Shown: positions 7,552 through 15,215 of the stretch, in pieces
Layout: the number at the start of each line of letters is the position of its first letter
Position numbering within the stretch: the first letter of the stretch is position 1
Source: 38-11 sp964539975
GTDB lineage: Bacteria > Bacillota > Clostridia > Tissierellales > Dethiosulfatibacteraceae
DNA: 23,235 nt
Assembly (NCBI GenBank): GCA_964539975.1
Contig: CAZIKK010000028.1
Location: 1 to 23,235, forward strand
Direction of reading: 5' to 3'
Made by a program: the position numbers and the translations under genes
Notes under the pieces: generated by a model
The model's input: the letters and a program-made list of their open reading frames with translations, nothing else
Databases searched by the model: none
What the model was told of the DNA's origin: nothing

Positions 7552-8610
7552 TTAGGAGTCAAAGAAAGAGAGTTGATACTGGCGATTGCTTTCAATGTTT
7601 GATAACGCAATCCCTACCAAGCGCACTTTTTTTTGAAGCGGGAACTGTGAGGCAAGCTGAACCATTGCTGCTTCAAAAAGTTGTAGATTGTTTGTATGAG
7701 CCGTTAGGCTGTGACTTCTTGTGATTTGCTCGAAATCCTCATATTTGATTTTGATGACAACTGTTCGGGCAACTTGATCCGTCTTGACCAGTTTAAAGGT
7801 TAGCTCAAAAAGAAATTGACGGAGAATTTCTTGAATATGATCACGATCTTTTGTATCTGAGTTAAAAGTGGTTTCTCTGCCATAGGATTTTCGATTGGTA
7901 CTGACTTCAACAGGTCGTGGATCATGACCTCGGATTCGATGGTACAATTCGTTGGCACGGTTGGATCCTATGATGAAAGCGAGTGTTTCTTCGCTACATT
8001 CCAATAGGTCACCAATGGTATGCAATCCAATGCCATTGAGCTTTTTTGCCGTTTTCCCACCTAGACCATGAACTTTAATTAAGCTCAAAGGTTTGAGTAT
8101 ATCTGGCATTTGAGAAGATTTGATTTCAAAAATGCCGTCTGGTTTATGCCAATCTGAAGCTAATTTGGCCAGGAACTTATTGTATGAAATCCCCACAGAC
8201 AGCGTGAGGCCGATTTGTTTTCTAACAGATTCCTTGATTCGATGTGCGATTTCGTGAGGGGGTTCAGAAGAATCTGTCATATCCAAATAAGCCTCGTCTA
8301 TGGACACTTTTTGAATTTGATCGGTGAATTCATGTAGTATTTTGAATATGGCACTTGAAACAGCTTGGTACCTTTCCATACGACCTTTCAAAAAGACACC
8401 CTTTGGGCATAATTTTCTCGCCATCACGCCACTCATGGCACTATGAACACCATATCTTCGAGCCTCATAACTACAGGCTGCTACAACACCTCTAGTAGAG
8501 GTGCCTCCCACCATAACCGGCTTGCCTTTCAGTTCAGGATTATCCAACTGCTCTACGGAAGCATAGAATGCATCTAAATCAACATGTAAAATAACGCGGT
8601 TTTCCATCAT
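7552..8610 (-). CDS. dinB: DNA polymerase IV (Y-family translesion polymerase)
   Basis: A 352-residue Y-family polymerase that copies past damaged template bases. The palm carries D11 in HVDLDAFYASVE and D105-E106 in VSIDEAYLD, the three metal-binding carboxylates. Y16 is the probable steric gate. GVVAACSYEARRYGVHSAM is the finger region. Helix-hairpin-helix stretches (KVHGLGGKTAKKLNGIG) and the little-finger domain follow. The C-terminal QLSFF is a plausible sliding-clamp binding motif. The length is normal for the family. The start is one of two adjacent ATG codons. A promoter is visible at 8635-8663, but no Gram-positive LexA box (GAAC-N4-GTTC type) was seen, so SOS control is not supported by the upstream sequence. 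Confidence 0.96.
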   Translation of the reverse strand: MMENRVILHVDLDAFYASVEQLDNPELKGKPVMVGGTSTRGVVAACSYEARRYGVHSAMSGVMARKLCPKGVFLKGRMERYQAVSSAIFKILHEFTDQIQKVSIDEAYLDMTDSSEPPHEIAHRIKESVRKQIGLTLSVGISYNKFLAKLASDWHKPDGIFEIKSSQMPDILKPLSLIKVHGLGGKTAKKLNGIGLHTIGDLLECSEETLAFIIGSNRANELYHRIRGHDPRPVEVSTNRKSYGRETTFNSDTKDRDHIQEILRQFLFELTFKLVKTDQVARTVVIKIKYEDFEQITRSHSLTAHTNNLQLFEAAMVQLASQFPLQKKVRLVGIALSNIESNRQYQLSFFDS

Positions 8611-8634
8611 TCATCAGTCTTTCATTTTTAGACT

Positions 8635-8663
8635 ATTCTATAACGAATTAAGGAATAATTCAA
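8635..8663 (-). promoter_or_regulatory. Promoter for dinB
   Basis: On the minus strand, TTGAAT (8658-8663) and TAGAAT (8635-8640) are separated by 17 bases, 24 bases before the dinB start. There is no clear terminator between the iron-binding lipoprotein gene and dinB, so read-through from the iron operon is also possible. Confidence 0.55.
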
Positions 8664-8696
8664 TATAGCTAGGTTGATTCATTCATTAAGAAAAGT

Positions 8697-9632
8697 CTAA
8701 CGAGTTGCGTTTAAACCTTCATATAGCTCTGTAATCATTTCCTTGACACTTTCGATACCACCTGTGACCACATACCAAAGCTCAGAGTTCAGATACAAAA
8801 TGCGGTGGTTTTCATAGGCACGCATGCCACGAATCATTTCATTGTCCAAGGTCTGTTTGGCATGGACACTTCCACCGGTAATAGCAGCACGATCAATCAC
8901 TAAAAGATAATCAGGGTTGATCTTTGCTAAATACTCAAAACTCACACTTTGGCCATGATTTGCCACTTCAATGCCTTTGTCGGCAGCCTTAAGTCCGAAG
9001 TCGCTGTGGATCACGCCAAAACGAGAACCTTCTCCATAAACACTTAGGTTTCCATCATTGGCCATAAGGATCAAAACCTCTTCACTCATAGAGCTACCAA
9101 GACTGTGCAGAGCATCTGTCAATTGTTGAATTTCGTTTAGGTGCTTCTCTACAACTTCTTCCATTTCAAAAACTGATCCGATGAGGCGAAGGTTTTGCTT
9201 GACGGATTCAATGAAGTTTTGCTGGTCCACATTGACAAAGACAGTAGGTGCAATTTCTTGAAGTTCTTCATATACTTCGGACTGTCGCCCGGAAATAAGA
9301 ATGACATCGGGGTTTATTTCAAAAATCTTTTCAAAATTTGGTTCGAACAAAGTCCCCACATCTTCATAGACAGGATCATTGAACTCAGAAAGATGCTGTG
9401 GGACATTGGACTTTGGAAGACCTATGATATCTATGCCAAGAGTTCTTAATGTATCGATTACACCGTAGTCAAAGGCGACGATACGTTCAGGATGCTTGGG
9501 TATTTCTGCAATACCCAACTCATGTTCAATAGTGATGGTTTCACTATCAAAGGTTGGCTCATTAGGCCCACAACCTACTAGAAGGGTTATAAAAATCAAA
9601 GTAAGAATAAAGATCATTTGTGTTTTTTTCAT
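8697..9632 (-). CDS. Siderophore ABC transporter substrate-binding lipoprotein (FatB/YclQ-like)
   Basis: A 311-residue class III periplasmic-type binding protein for iron chelates. The signal peptide ends in the lipobox LVGC, giving a membrane-anchored receptor. The mature part has HELGIAEIPKHPERIVAFDYGVIDTLRTLG, PDVILISGRQ, and a C-terminal lobe with PDYLLVIDRAA and VTGGIESVKEMITELY, all typical of the FatB/YclQ branch that binds petrobactin or catecholate siderophores. The ATG at 9632 is preferred to a TTG 18 bases upstream because AAGGAGAG lies correctly before the ATG. The gene follows the ATPase gene by 51 bases and is last in the importer operon. Confidence 0.92.
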   Translation of the reverse strand: MKKTQMIFILTLIFITLLVGCGPNEPTFDSETITIEHELGIAEIPKHPERIVAFDYGVIDTLRTLGIDIIGLPKSNVPQHLSEFNDPVYEDVGTLFEPNFEKIFEINPDVILISGRQSEVYEELQEIAPTVFVNVDQQNFIESVKQNLRLIGSVFEMEEVVEKHLNEIQQLTDALHSLGSSMSEEVLILMANDGNLSVYGEGSRFGVIHSDFGLKAADKGIEVANHGQSVSFEYLAKINPDYLLVIDRAAITGGSVHAKQTLDNEMIRGMRAYENHRILYLNSELWYVVTGGIESVKEMITELYEGLNATR

Positions 9633-9683
9633 TGTGTCTCTCCTTTTCAATTGATTGTTTGTAATTTGTAATGACAGGGTTGC

Positions 9684-10436
9684 CTAATAATAGACACAGA
9701 TTTTTTTATTGTTTACTTCTCGGATGTTAAAATCCAGATCGTAGATTCCTTGCAAGACTTCTTGCTTGATAATCTCATTGGGGCTTCCACTAGCCACTAC
9801 TTTGCCATTCACCATGGCAACAAGATGATCAGAATAGCAGGAGGCAAAATTGATGTCATGAATGACAAGGAGGATGGTCTTTCCCATTTCATCAGCCAGT
9901 TTGCGTAAGATTTTCATAATTTCCACGCCATGTTTCATATCTAAGTTGTTTAAAGGTTCATCCAATAAGATATGCTCGGTATCTTGAGCCAAGGTCATGG
10001 CTATAAAGGCCCTTTGTCGCTGACCTCCACTCAACTCATTGACAAAACTATTTTTCATCTCCGTGAGTTTCATATATTGCATGGCTTGTTTGATTTTCAT
10101 TCGATCCAGATCATTTAATTTACCAAAGGAGTGGGGGAAACGTCCGAAGCTGACGAGTTCCTCCACAGTCAAACGAATGTCTAAATGGTTGCTTTGTCGT
10201 AAGATGGAAAGATGACGAGCCAGATCATTGTCCTTCCATTGAGAGATCTCCTTGTTTCCAATCCATATCTCACCATGGTTGCTTTGGATCAGTCGACTGA
10301 GCATTGATAACAGGGTGCTTTTTCCGGCCCCGTTGGGTCCAATAAAAGAGGTTATTTTTCCTTTTGGGACTTCTAAAGTTACATTATTGACGACTTCCTT
10401 CTCGCCATATTTTTTGATAAGATTTAATATCTTCAT
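9684..10436 (-). CDS. Siderophore ABC transporter ATP-binding protein (FatE/YclP-like)
   Basis: A 250-residue cytoplasmic ATPase powering the importer. Walker A is GPNGAGKST (about 33-41), the Q-loop is in LSILRQSNHLDIRLTVEELVSFGRFPHS, the signature is LSGGQRQR, Walker B is HILLDEPLNNLD, and the switch His is in LLVIHDINFA. The stretch FIAMTLAQDTEHILLDEPLNNLDMKHG is characteristic of the iron-siderophore FatE/YclP type. The start codon overlaps the stop of the upstream permease (ATGA-type overlap), indicating translational coupling. Confidence 0.95.
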   Translation of the reverse strand: MKILNLIKKYGEKEVVNNVTLEVPKGKITSFIGPNGAGKSTLLSMLSRLIQSNHGEIWIGNKEISQWKDNDLARHLSILRQSNHLDIRLTVEELVSFGRFPHSFGKLNDLDRMKIKQAMQYMKLTEMKNSFVNELSGGQRQRAFIAMTLAQDTEHILLDEPLNNLDMKHGVEIMKILRKLADEMGKTILLVIHDINFASCYSDHLVAMVNGKVVASGSPNEIIKQEVLQGIYDLDFNIREVNNKKICVYY

Positions 10437-11407
10437 GAAATTCTCCCTTCTTTTAATAGAATCTTAATAAAATAGATGCCTCCAACAAAGTTGATAACCA
10501 AGCTAACAGGAATACCTCCTCCTAAAACCAGTTCAACAAATAGTTGCCCTCCCACTAAGGCAATGATGCTGATAAAAATGGCTGAAGGCAGGATCATATG
10601 GTGTTTGTAGGATTGCATTAATTCTCTTGCTAAATTAGCGACAAGAATGCCTAGGAAAGTGACAGGACCAATCAAAGCTGTTGAAACCGCAACGAAGATA
10701 CCAATAATTGCCAACATGGAGCGGACAACATAATCATAGGAAACACCAAGATTCACGGCGTTATCTCGACCAAGAGACATCACATCCAAAGAGGGATGGA
10801 ACCGACGAACGATCAAAACCAAGAGTGCGACTAGAATGGAAGAGATCAAAAGCAGTTCTCGATTAACCGAATTAAAGCTTGCAAACATGCGGTTTTGCAC
10901 AATGGAGAACTCATTGGGATCCATAACCATTTGCATAAAACTGGAAAGGCTTTGAAAAAAAGTGCCTAATAGGATACCGATTAGTAAAAGTCTAAACAGG
11001 TTTTGTCTTTCTCCCTTCAAGAAGGAAGGAAAAATGACAATTGATACGAAAGCCATGGCTCCCAGAGACAACAAAAAGTTGAGCCGAGGATCTAGAAACC
11101 AAGATGAAGTGGAGCCAAAAAGGAATAGGACAACTGTTTGTAAAAAAAGATAAAGGGAATCAAGACCCATAACGCTTGGCGTCAGTATTCTATTGTGGGT
11201 GATGGTCTGAAAAATTACCGATGCATACGCAATGCCACCTCCAGTTAAGAGCATTGCCAAAAGCCGAGGAATCCTGCGAGATAAAAAATAACTATAATTA
11301 GAGGGTGTGATCCCTCTGAAAACAAAAATGCCTGCCAGTATGAAGCTGATTAAACCTAAGATAAACAGAATATGTTGTTGTTTTTTTGTTGGATTTTTCT
11401 CATTCAT
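10433..11407 (-). CDS. FecCD-type siderophore ABC permease (FatC/YclO-like)
   Basis: A 324-residue membrane protein with about nine hydrophobic helices, half of the heterodimeric permease. SRRIPRLLAMLLTGGGIAYASVIFQTITHNRILTPSVMGLDSLY near the N-terminus is the FecCD signature region. The cytoplasmic coupling segment LGRDNAVNLGV and the later GPVTFLGILVANLAREL are also conserved. NRILTPSVMGLDSLY is the form seen in the FatC/YclO side. It overlaps the preceding permease gene by one base (TAATG) and the ATPase gene by four. Confidence 0.94.
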   Translation of the reverse strand: MNEKNPTKKQQHILFILGLISFILAGIFVFRGITPSNYSYFLSRRIPRLLAMLLTGGGIAYASVIFQTITHNRILTPSVMGLDSLYLFLQTVVLFLFGSTSSWFLDPRLNFLLSLGAMAFVSIVIFPSFLKGERQNLFRLLLIGILLGTFFQSLSSFMQMVMDPNEFSIVQNRMFASFNSVNRELLLISSILVALLVLIVRRFHPSLDVMSLGRDNAVNLGVSYDYVVRSMLAIIGIFVAVSTALIGPVTFLGILVANLARELMQSYKHHMILPSAIFISIIALVGGQLFVELVLGGGIPVSLVINFVGGIYFIKILLKEGRIS

Positions 11408-12357
11408 TACGCTGGGTGCCTCCTTCTAACAATTAGGACAAGAAAGACGACTGATCCTAACACGCCAATCATTAGACCTATGGGGATTTCATAGGGGTGA
11501 ATGACGAGTCTGCCCAGTAAGTCGGTCAATAGAAGAAAGTTTGCTCCAAGTAGGCCCGTTGTCAGCAAGTTGTTTTTCAGATGATCACCTCGGTACATAG
11601 TGACAATATTGGGAACTATCAGCCCCAAATACGGAATTTGCCCTACGTTGATGACCACTAATGAAGTTAGTATGGCAACGATTGAAATGCCAATCCTTTG
11701 AATAGTTTCTGCTTTTAGGCCAAGATTAGCAGCAAAGTCATCTCCCATTCCAGCGATGGTGAATTTATTCGCATAGAGAGCTGCCAATACAAGAAAAGGT
11801 AAAGACAAGAATAAAAGCTCGTAACGACCACGAGTGATCATTGCAAAATTTCCTTGCATCCAGCTTCCAATGTTTTGAAGAAGATCAAAACGAATGGCGA
11901 AAAATGAAGTGACAGAATCAATCACATTTCCCATCATTATACCGACCAAAGGTATGATGATGGGGTTTTGAGTTCCAAGACTTCGTAGGATTTTCATGAA
12001 TAGAAAGGTTCCTCCTAGAGCGAACAAAAAGCTCAGAACCATTCTAAGTATTAAACTACTACCAGGAAACAATAAAAGACCGAATAGAAATCCCATTTTG
12101 GCAGAATCGATAGTAGTAGCTGTTGTGGGAGAAACAAATCGATTACGTGTCAGCTGCTGCATAATCAAACCACTGATGCTCATGGCAATTCCTGCAAAAA
12201 GAATGCTTAAGAGGCGGGGAATTCGGCTTAGGGTCAGAATTCTAACAGGGGTCTCTTCCAACGCCAACAGCCCCTGAAGGTCAAGGTTTTGAACCCCGAC
12301 CAGTAAAGAACCTATGGATAGAATCACTGTGAGTAGCATTAGTTTTTGGTTGGTCAT
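11407..12357 (-). CDS. FecCD-type siderophore ABC permease (FatD/YclN-like)
   Basis: A 316-residue membrane protein, first gene of the iron importer operon. LSRIPRLLSILFAGIAMSISGLIMQQLTRNRFVSPTTATTIDSAKMG is the FecCD signature in its FatD/YclN form, and GMGDDFAANLGL is the coupling segment. GQIPYLGLIVPNIV and a C-terminal IPIGLMIGVLGSVVFLVLIVRR complete the fold. The ATG at 12357 is chosen over a GTG 45 bases upstream because AAGGAGCT lies before it and the protein then begins MTNQKLMLLTVILS, directly into the first helix. A Fur box lies 63 bases upstream. Confidence 0.94.
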   Translation of the reverse strand: MTNQKLMLLTVILSIGSLLVGVQNLDLQGLLALEETPVRILTLSRIPRLLSILFAGIAMSISGLIMQQLTRNRFVSPTTATTIDSAKMGFLFGLLLFPGSSLILRMVLSFLFALGGTFLFMKILRSLGTQNPIIIPLVGIMMGNVIDSVTSFFAIRFDLLQNIGSWMQGNFAMITRGRYELLFLSLPFLVLAALYANKFTIAGMGDDFAANLGLKAETIQRIGISIVAILTSLVVINVGQIPYLGLIVPNIVTMYRGDHLKNNLLTTGLLGANFLLLTDLLGRLVIHPYEIPIGLMIGVLGSVVFLVLIVRRRHPA

Positions 12358-12419
12358 TCCTATAGCTCCTTTGAATGGACAAGTTTTCAGCAAAAGGCAC
12401 ACTGAACATCAAAATTAAT

Positions 12420-12434
12420 TGATAATGATTATTG
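12420..12434. promoter_or_regulatory. Fur box upstream of the siderophore importer
   Basis: TGATAATGATTATTG matches the 7-1-7 Fur consensus TGATAAT-N-ATTATCA at 13 of 14 arm positions. It lies upstream of the first permease gene, where Fur with ferrous iron would repress the operon. A weak TTGTTA/17/TTAATT promoter would place the box inside its spacer. Confidence 0.85.
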
Positions 12435-12521
12435 TTAACAAGAAAGATCATAACATGAAATGTTGTGTTTGGCTAGTCACTATTTAAGAAAATGAGTTAA
12501 TTTTTTAAACACAAAAAAGAC

Positions 12522-12550
12522 TTGACAAAAAATAAAAAAAGTGGTATATA
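12522..12550 (+). promoter_or_regulatory. Consensus promoter of hsp20
   Basis: TTGACA (12522-12527) and TATATA (12545-12550) are separated by 17 bases, and the spacer is almost all A. The predicted start point falls at the first bases of the CIRCE element, the usual placement for HrcA control. Confidence 0.88.
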
Positions 12551-12554
12551 AAAA

Positions 12555-12581
12555 TTAGCACTCACAAACACAGAGTGCTAA
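12555..12581. promoter_or_regulatory. CIRCE element (HrcA operator) of hsp20
   Basis: Perfect TTAGCACTC-N9-GAGTGCTAA inverted repeat immediately downstream of the promoter. HrcA bound here represses the gene until heat or misfolded protein titrates GroEL from HrcA. Confidence 0.97.
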
Positions 12582-12608
12582 TAAAAAACAAGGAAGGAGT
12601 TGTTGAAT

Positions 12609-13052
12609 ATGGCTGGACTAGTTCCTTTTGACAGAAAAAGAGCCTTGAGGCCCAAGGGATTTGAAGACTTTTACAATCTGATGGATGACTTTTTTAATGA
12701 CTCCTGGCTGTCGAGCACCACAGGATCCTACGGCACCTTTAAAGTGGATGTCCAGGATAAGGAAAATGAGTATTTGGTAGTGGCGGAATTGCCAGGCATT
12801 GAAAAAGAGGAAGTGGACATTAGAATGGACGAAGGACAATTGACGATTGGTGTCCAAAGAGATGAAAACATGGAAGAAGAGAATAAGCAGTACGTACACA
12901 GGGAACGACGATTCTGCTCTATGAAAAGAAGCCTTTATCTAGAAGATGCCAATCATGAAGGAATCCAGGCAAGGCTAGAAAATGGCTTGTTAAATATCAA
13001 GGTACCCAAGAAAGAAAAGAAGGACCGATCCATGAAGATTGACATTGAGTAG
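12609..13052 (+). CDS. hsp20: Small heat shock protein, Hsp20 / alpha-crystallin family
   Basis: A 147-residue ATP-independent chaperone that holds unfolding proteins. The N-terminal arm (about 1-38) is followed by the alpha-crystallin domain (about 39-132), with FKVDVQDKENEYLVVAELPG at its start and ARLENGLLNIKVPKKE at its end. ENGLLNIKVPK is the family hallmark. The C-terminal tail ends KIDIE, a possible I-x-I motif for oligomer contacts. The ATG at 12609 is chosen because AAGGAGG-type sequence lies 9 bases upstream; a TTG at 12600 would touch the ribosome binding site. Expression is expected to be HrcA/CIRCE controlled. The last codons also contain the -35 box of the htpG promoter. Confidence 0.95.
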   Translation: MAGLVPFDRKRALRPKGFEDFYNLMDDFFNDSWLSSTTGSYGTFKVDVQDKENEYLVVAELPGIEKEEVDIRMDEGQLTIGVQRDENMEEENKQYVHRERRFCSMKRSLYLEDANHEGIQARLENGLLNIKVPKKEKKDRSMKIDIE

Positions 13053-13067
13053 CAAATATGGTATAAA
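13039..13067 (+). promoter_or_regulatory. Consensus promoter of htpG, overlapping the end of hsp20
   Basis: TTGACA (13039-13044) and TATAAA (13062-13067) are separated by 17 bases. The -35 lies in the codons for the Ile-Asp-Ile near the Hsp20 C-terminus, so the box and the possible I-x-I chaperone motif share the same bases. Confidence 0.8.
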
Positions 13068-13106
13068 ATGGTTAGCACTCTAAGACTTAGAGTGCTAACC
13101 ATTTTA
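13064..13106. promoter_or_regulatory. CIRCE element of htpG within a 43-base palindrome
   Basis: Perfect TTAGCACTC-N9-GAGTGCTAA (13072-13098). Unlike the hsp20 copy, it is extended outward by TAAAATGG/CCATTTTA and inward by TAAG/CTTA. This gives 21-bp perfect arms around a single central A. The left arm overlaps the -10 box. The transcript of hsp20 could fold this into a strong hairpin ending in four U, so it may also terminate hsp20 mRNA. Confidence 0.95.
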
Positions 13107-13130
13107 AAACAAACTTGAAGGGAGATAAAC

Positions 13131-15005
13131 ATGGCAAAAAAGCAATTCAAAGCGGAATCAAAACGATTGCTGGAGTTGATGATAAACTCCATTTACACAA
13201 ACAGGGAGATTTTTTTGAGAGAGTTGATCTCAAATGCTAGCGATGCCATCGATAAAATCTATTATAAGGCATTGACTGATGAAGATTTGGATTTTGATAA
13301 AAGCAATTATTTCATCAAAATTGATGTAAATAAGGATAGCCGAGAACTGATTATTGAAGACACAGGCATCGGCATGACGAAAGAAGAATTGGAAAACAAC
13401 TTGGGAATTATTGCCAAGAGTGGTTCTTTGGCATTTAAGAAAGAAAACCAAATTAAAGACGGTTATGATATTATTGGTCAGTTTGGGGTAGGCTTTTACT
13501 CTGCCTTTATGGTATCGGATCAAGTGACGGTTATCTCGAAGGCACTGGGAGAAGACACAGCATATAAATGGTCGTCATCTGGGATAACAGGTTATACCAT
13601 AGAACCATGTGAAAAGGAAAGTGTAGGGACTCAGATCACCTTGAAGATTAAGAACAATACAGAAGACGATCATTTTGATGATTTTTTGGATGCTTATCGA
13701 CTGCGCAGCATTGTCAAAAAGTATTCTGATTTCATTCGATACCCTATCAAAATGGATCTGAAAGAAACCCAGTTGAAAGAGGGAACAGAAGATGAGTACG
13801 AAGACACTGTGGTAGAAAAAGTCATCAACAGCATGGTGCCCATTTGGAGAAAAAACAAGAATGAATTGACAGATGAGGATTATGAAAAATTTTATAATGA
13901 AAAGCATTATGGGTTTGATAAGCCCCTGCAACATTTGCATATCAGCGTAGACGGATTGATTCGATACGATGCCATCTTATACATTCCAGAAAACATTCCC
14001 TTTGATTATTACTCAAAAGAGTATGAAAAAGGGTTAGAATTATACTCTAGTGGCGTCTTAATCATGAATAAGTGTCCAGAATTGTTGCCGGATTATTTCA
14101 GTTTTGTGAAAGGGATGGTTGATTCAGAAGATTTGTCTCTGAATATTTCTAGAGAGATGCTGCAACAGGATAGACAGTTGAAATTTATCGCTAAAAACCT
14201 TAAGACCAAGATAAAAAATGAGCTTGCAAGCATGTTAAAGCACGATAGAGAAAAATATGAGACTTTCTTTAAAGCGTTTGGACGTCAATTGAAGTTTGGT
14301 GTTTATGATCAATTTGGTTCAGAAAAAGAGACCTTAAAAGATTTGTTGTTGTTCCATAGCTCCAAGGAGAACAAACTGGTTTCTCTTGAGGAATATGTTT
14401 CCAAGATGACATCGGATCAAGCACATATTTACTATGCAACAGGAGCGTCTCATGAGAGAATTGGAAAATTGCCACAAGTAGAATTGATTGCGGATAAAGG
14501 ATACGATATTCTTTATTTGACAGATGATATTGATGAATTTGCCATTAAAGTATTAGAAAGCTTTGAAGAGAAAACGTTCAAATCCGTGTCGGATAAGGAC
14601 TTGGGATTGAAAAATGAGCCTGTTGAAGTAAAAGACGACAATCAAGACAATGAGAAGATTTTTGAGTTGATGAAAGAGGTATTAGGAGATAAAGTGAAGG
14701 CGGTACAAATGTCCAAACGTCTCAAAAACCATCCTGTTTGCTTAGTGAATGAAGGCGAAGTGTCTATAGAAATGGAAAAAGTGTTGCAACAAATGCCAGA
14801 AGGCCAGACAATCAAAGCTGATAAAATACTGGAAATCAATACGCAGCATCCGATGTTTGAAACGCTGAAACAAGCATATGAAAGTGACCAGGAAAAACTA
14901 AAAGCTCTTGCCAATATATTGTATCATCAAGCTCTGTTGATAGAAGGATTGGCCATTAATGACCCTGTAGCTTATGCCAATGATATTTGGAAAGTGATTC
15001 AATAA
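13131..15005 (+). CDS. htpG: Molecular chaperone HtpG (Hsp90)
   Basis: A 624-residue ATP-dependent dimeric chaperone. The GHKL ATPase domain (about 1-215) shows E31, N35 and D38 in REIFLRELISNASDAIDK, D77-G81 in EDTGIGM, and the lid GQFGVGFYSAFMV. The middle domain (about 225-490) has SLNISREMLQQDRQLKFIAKNLKTK, with the catalytic-loop Arg. The C-terminal dimerisation domain follows, with no MEEVD tail, as expected in bacteria. The length is normal. AAGGGAG precedes the ATG. It has its own consensus promoter and a CIRCE element; in Bacillus subtilis, htpG is not in the HrcA regulon, so this control differs from that model. Confidence 0.97.
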   Translation: MAKKQFKAESKRLLELMINSIYTNREIFLRELISNASDAIDKIYYKALTDEDLDFDKSNYFIKIDVNKDSRELIIEDTGIGMTKEELENNLGIIAKSGSLAFKKENQIKDGYDIIGQFGVGFYSAFMVSDQVTVISKALGEDTAYKWSSSGITGYTIEPCEKESVGTQITLKIKNNTEDDHFDDFLDAYRLRSIVKKYSDFIRYPIKMDLKETQLKEGTEDEYEDTVVEKVINSMVPIWRKNKNELTDEDYEKFYNEKHYGFDKPLQHLHISVDGLIRYDAILYIPENIPFDYYSKEYEKGLELYSSGVLIMNKCPELLPDYFSFVKGMVDSEDLSLNISREMLQQDRQLKFIAKNLKTKIKNELASMLKHDREKYETFFKAFGRQLKFGVYDQFGSEKETLKDLLLFHSSKENKLVSLEEYVSKMTSDQAHIYYATGASHERIGKLPQVELIADKGYDILYLTDDIDEFAIKVLESFEEKTFKSVSDKDLGLKNEPVEVKDDNQDNEKIFELMKEVLGDKVKAVQMSKRLKNHPVCLVNEGEVSIEMEKVLQQMPEGQTIKADKILEINTQHPMFETLKQAYESDQEKLKALANILYHQALLIEGLAINDPVAYANDIWKVIQ

Positions 15006-15120
15006 TTAAGGATAGAGAAGGATAATGAGCCATAAAAGAGGAATATGATGTTAGAGCGAGATAGCTTTTCATGACGATGTATTCTACGTGTTATGGCAGG
15101 AGCAGTTGCGCTGACAGAGT

Positions 15121-15149
15121 TTGATTAGTTGATGAGATTGGTATATCAT
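15121..15149 (+). promoter_or_regulatory. Possible promoter of glnA
   Basis: TTGATT (15121-15126) and TATCAT (15144-15149) are separated by 17 bases. If used, transcription starts near 15156, directly before the hairpin at 15159-15188. The -10 is imperfect. The rest of 15006-15120 shows no convincing gene. Confidence 0.45.
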
Positions 15150-15158
15150 ATATAGCGA

Positions 15159-15188
15159 AAAAGATTCAACCTTTGGGTTGAGTCTTTT
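15159..15188 (+). terminator. Intrinsic terminator after htpG or attenuator in the glnA leader
   Basis: AAAAGATTCAACC, loop TTTG, then GGTTGAGTCTTTT form a stem with one G-T pair, ending in a U-rich stretch. It lies 153 bases after the htpG stop and 28 bases before the glnA start. It may end htpG transcripts. If glnA is transcribed from 15121-15149, the same hairpin sits in its 5' leader. Confidence 0.75.
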
Positions 15189-15215
15189 ATTATAGAAGGA
15201 GAGTGATAGGAAACA

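Noticed and set aside
8611..8696. SOS (LexA) box before dinB
   Set aside because: No GAAC-N4-GTTC-like sequence in this interval; only an ordinary promoter and a weak AT-rich hairpin.
13230..13940. Antisense frames within htpG
   Set aside because: Low-complexity Phe/Ile-rich translations opposite a clear Hsp90 gene; no start signals.
15071..15124. Short frame MTMYSTCYGRSSCADRV downstream of htpG
   Set aside because: Only 17 codons, no ribosome binding site, no resemblance to a known leader peptide.
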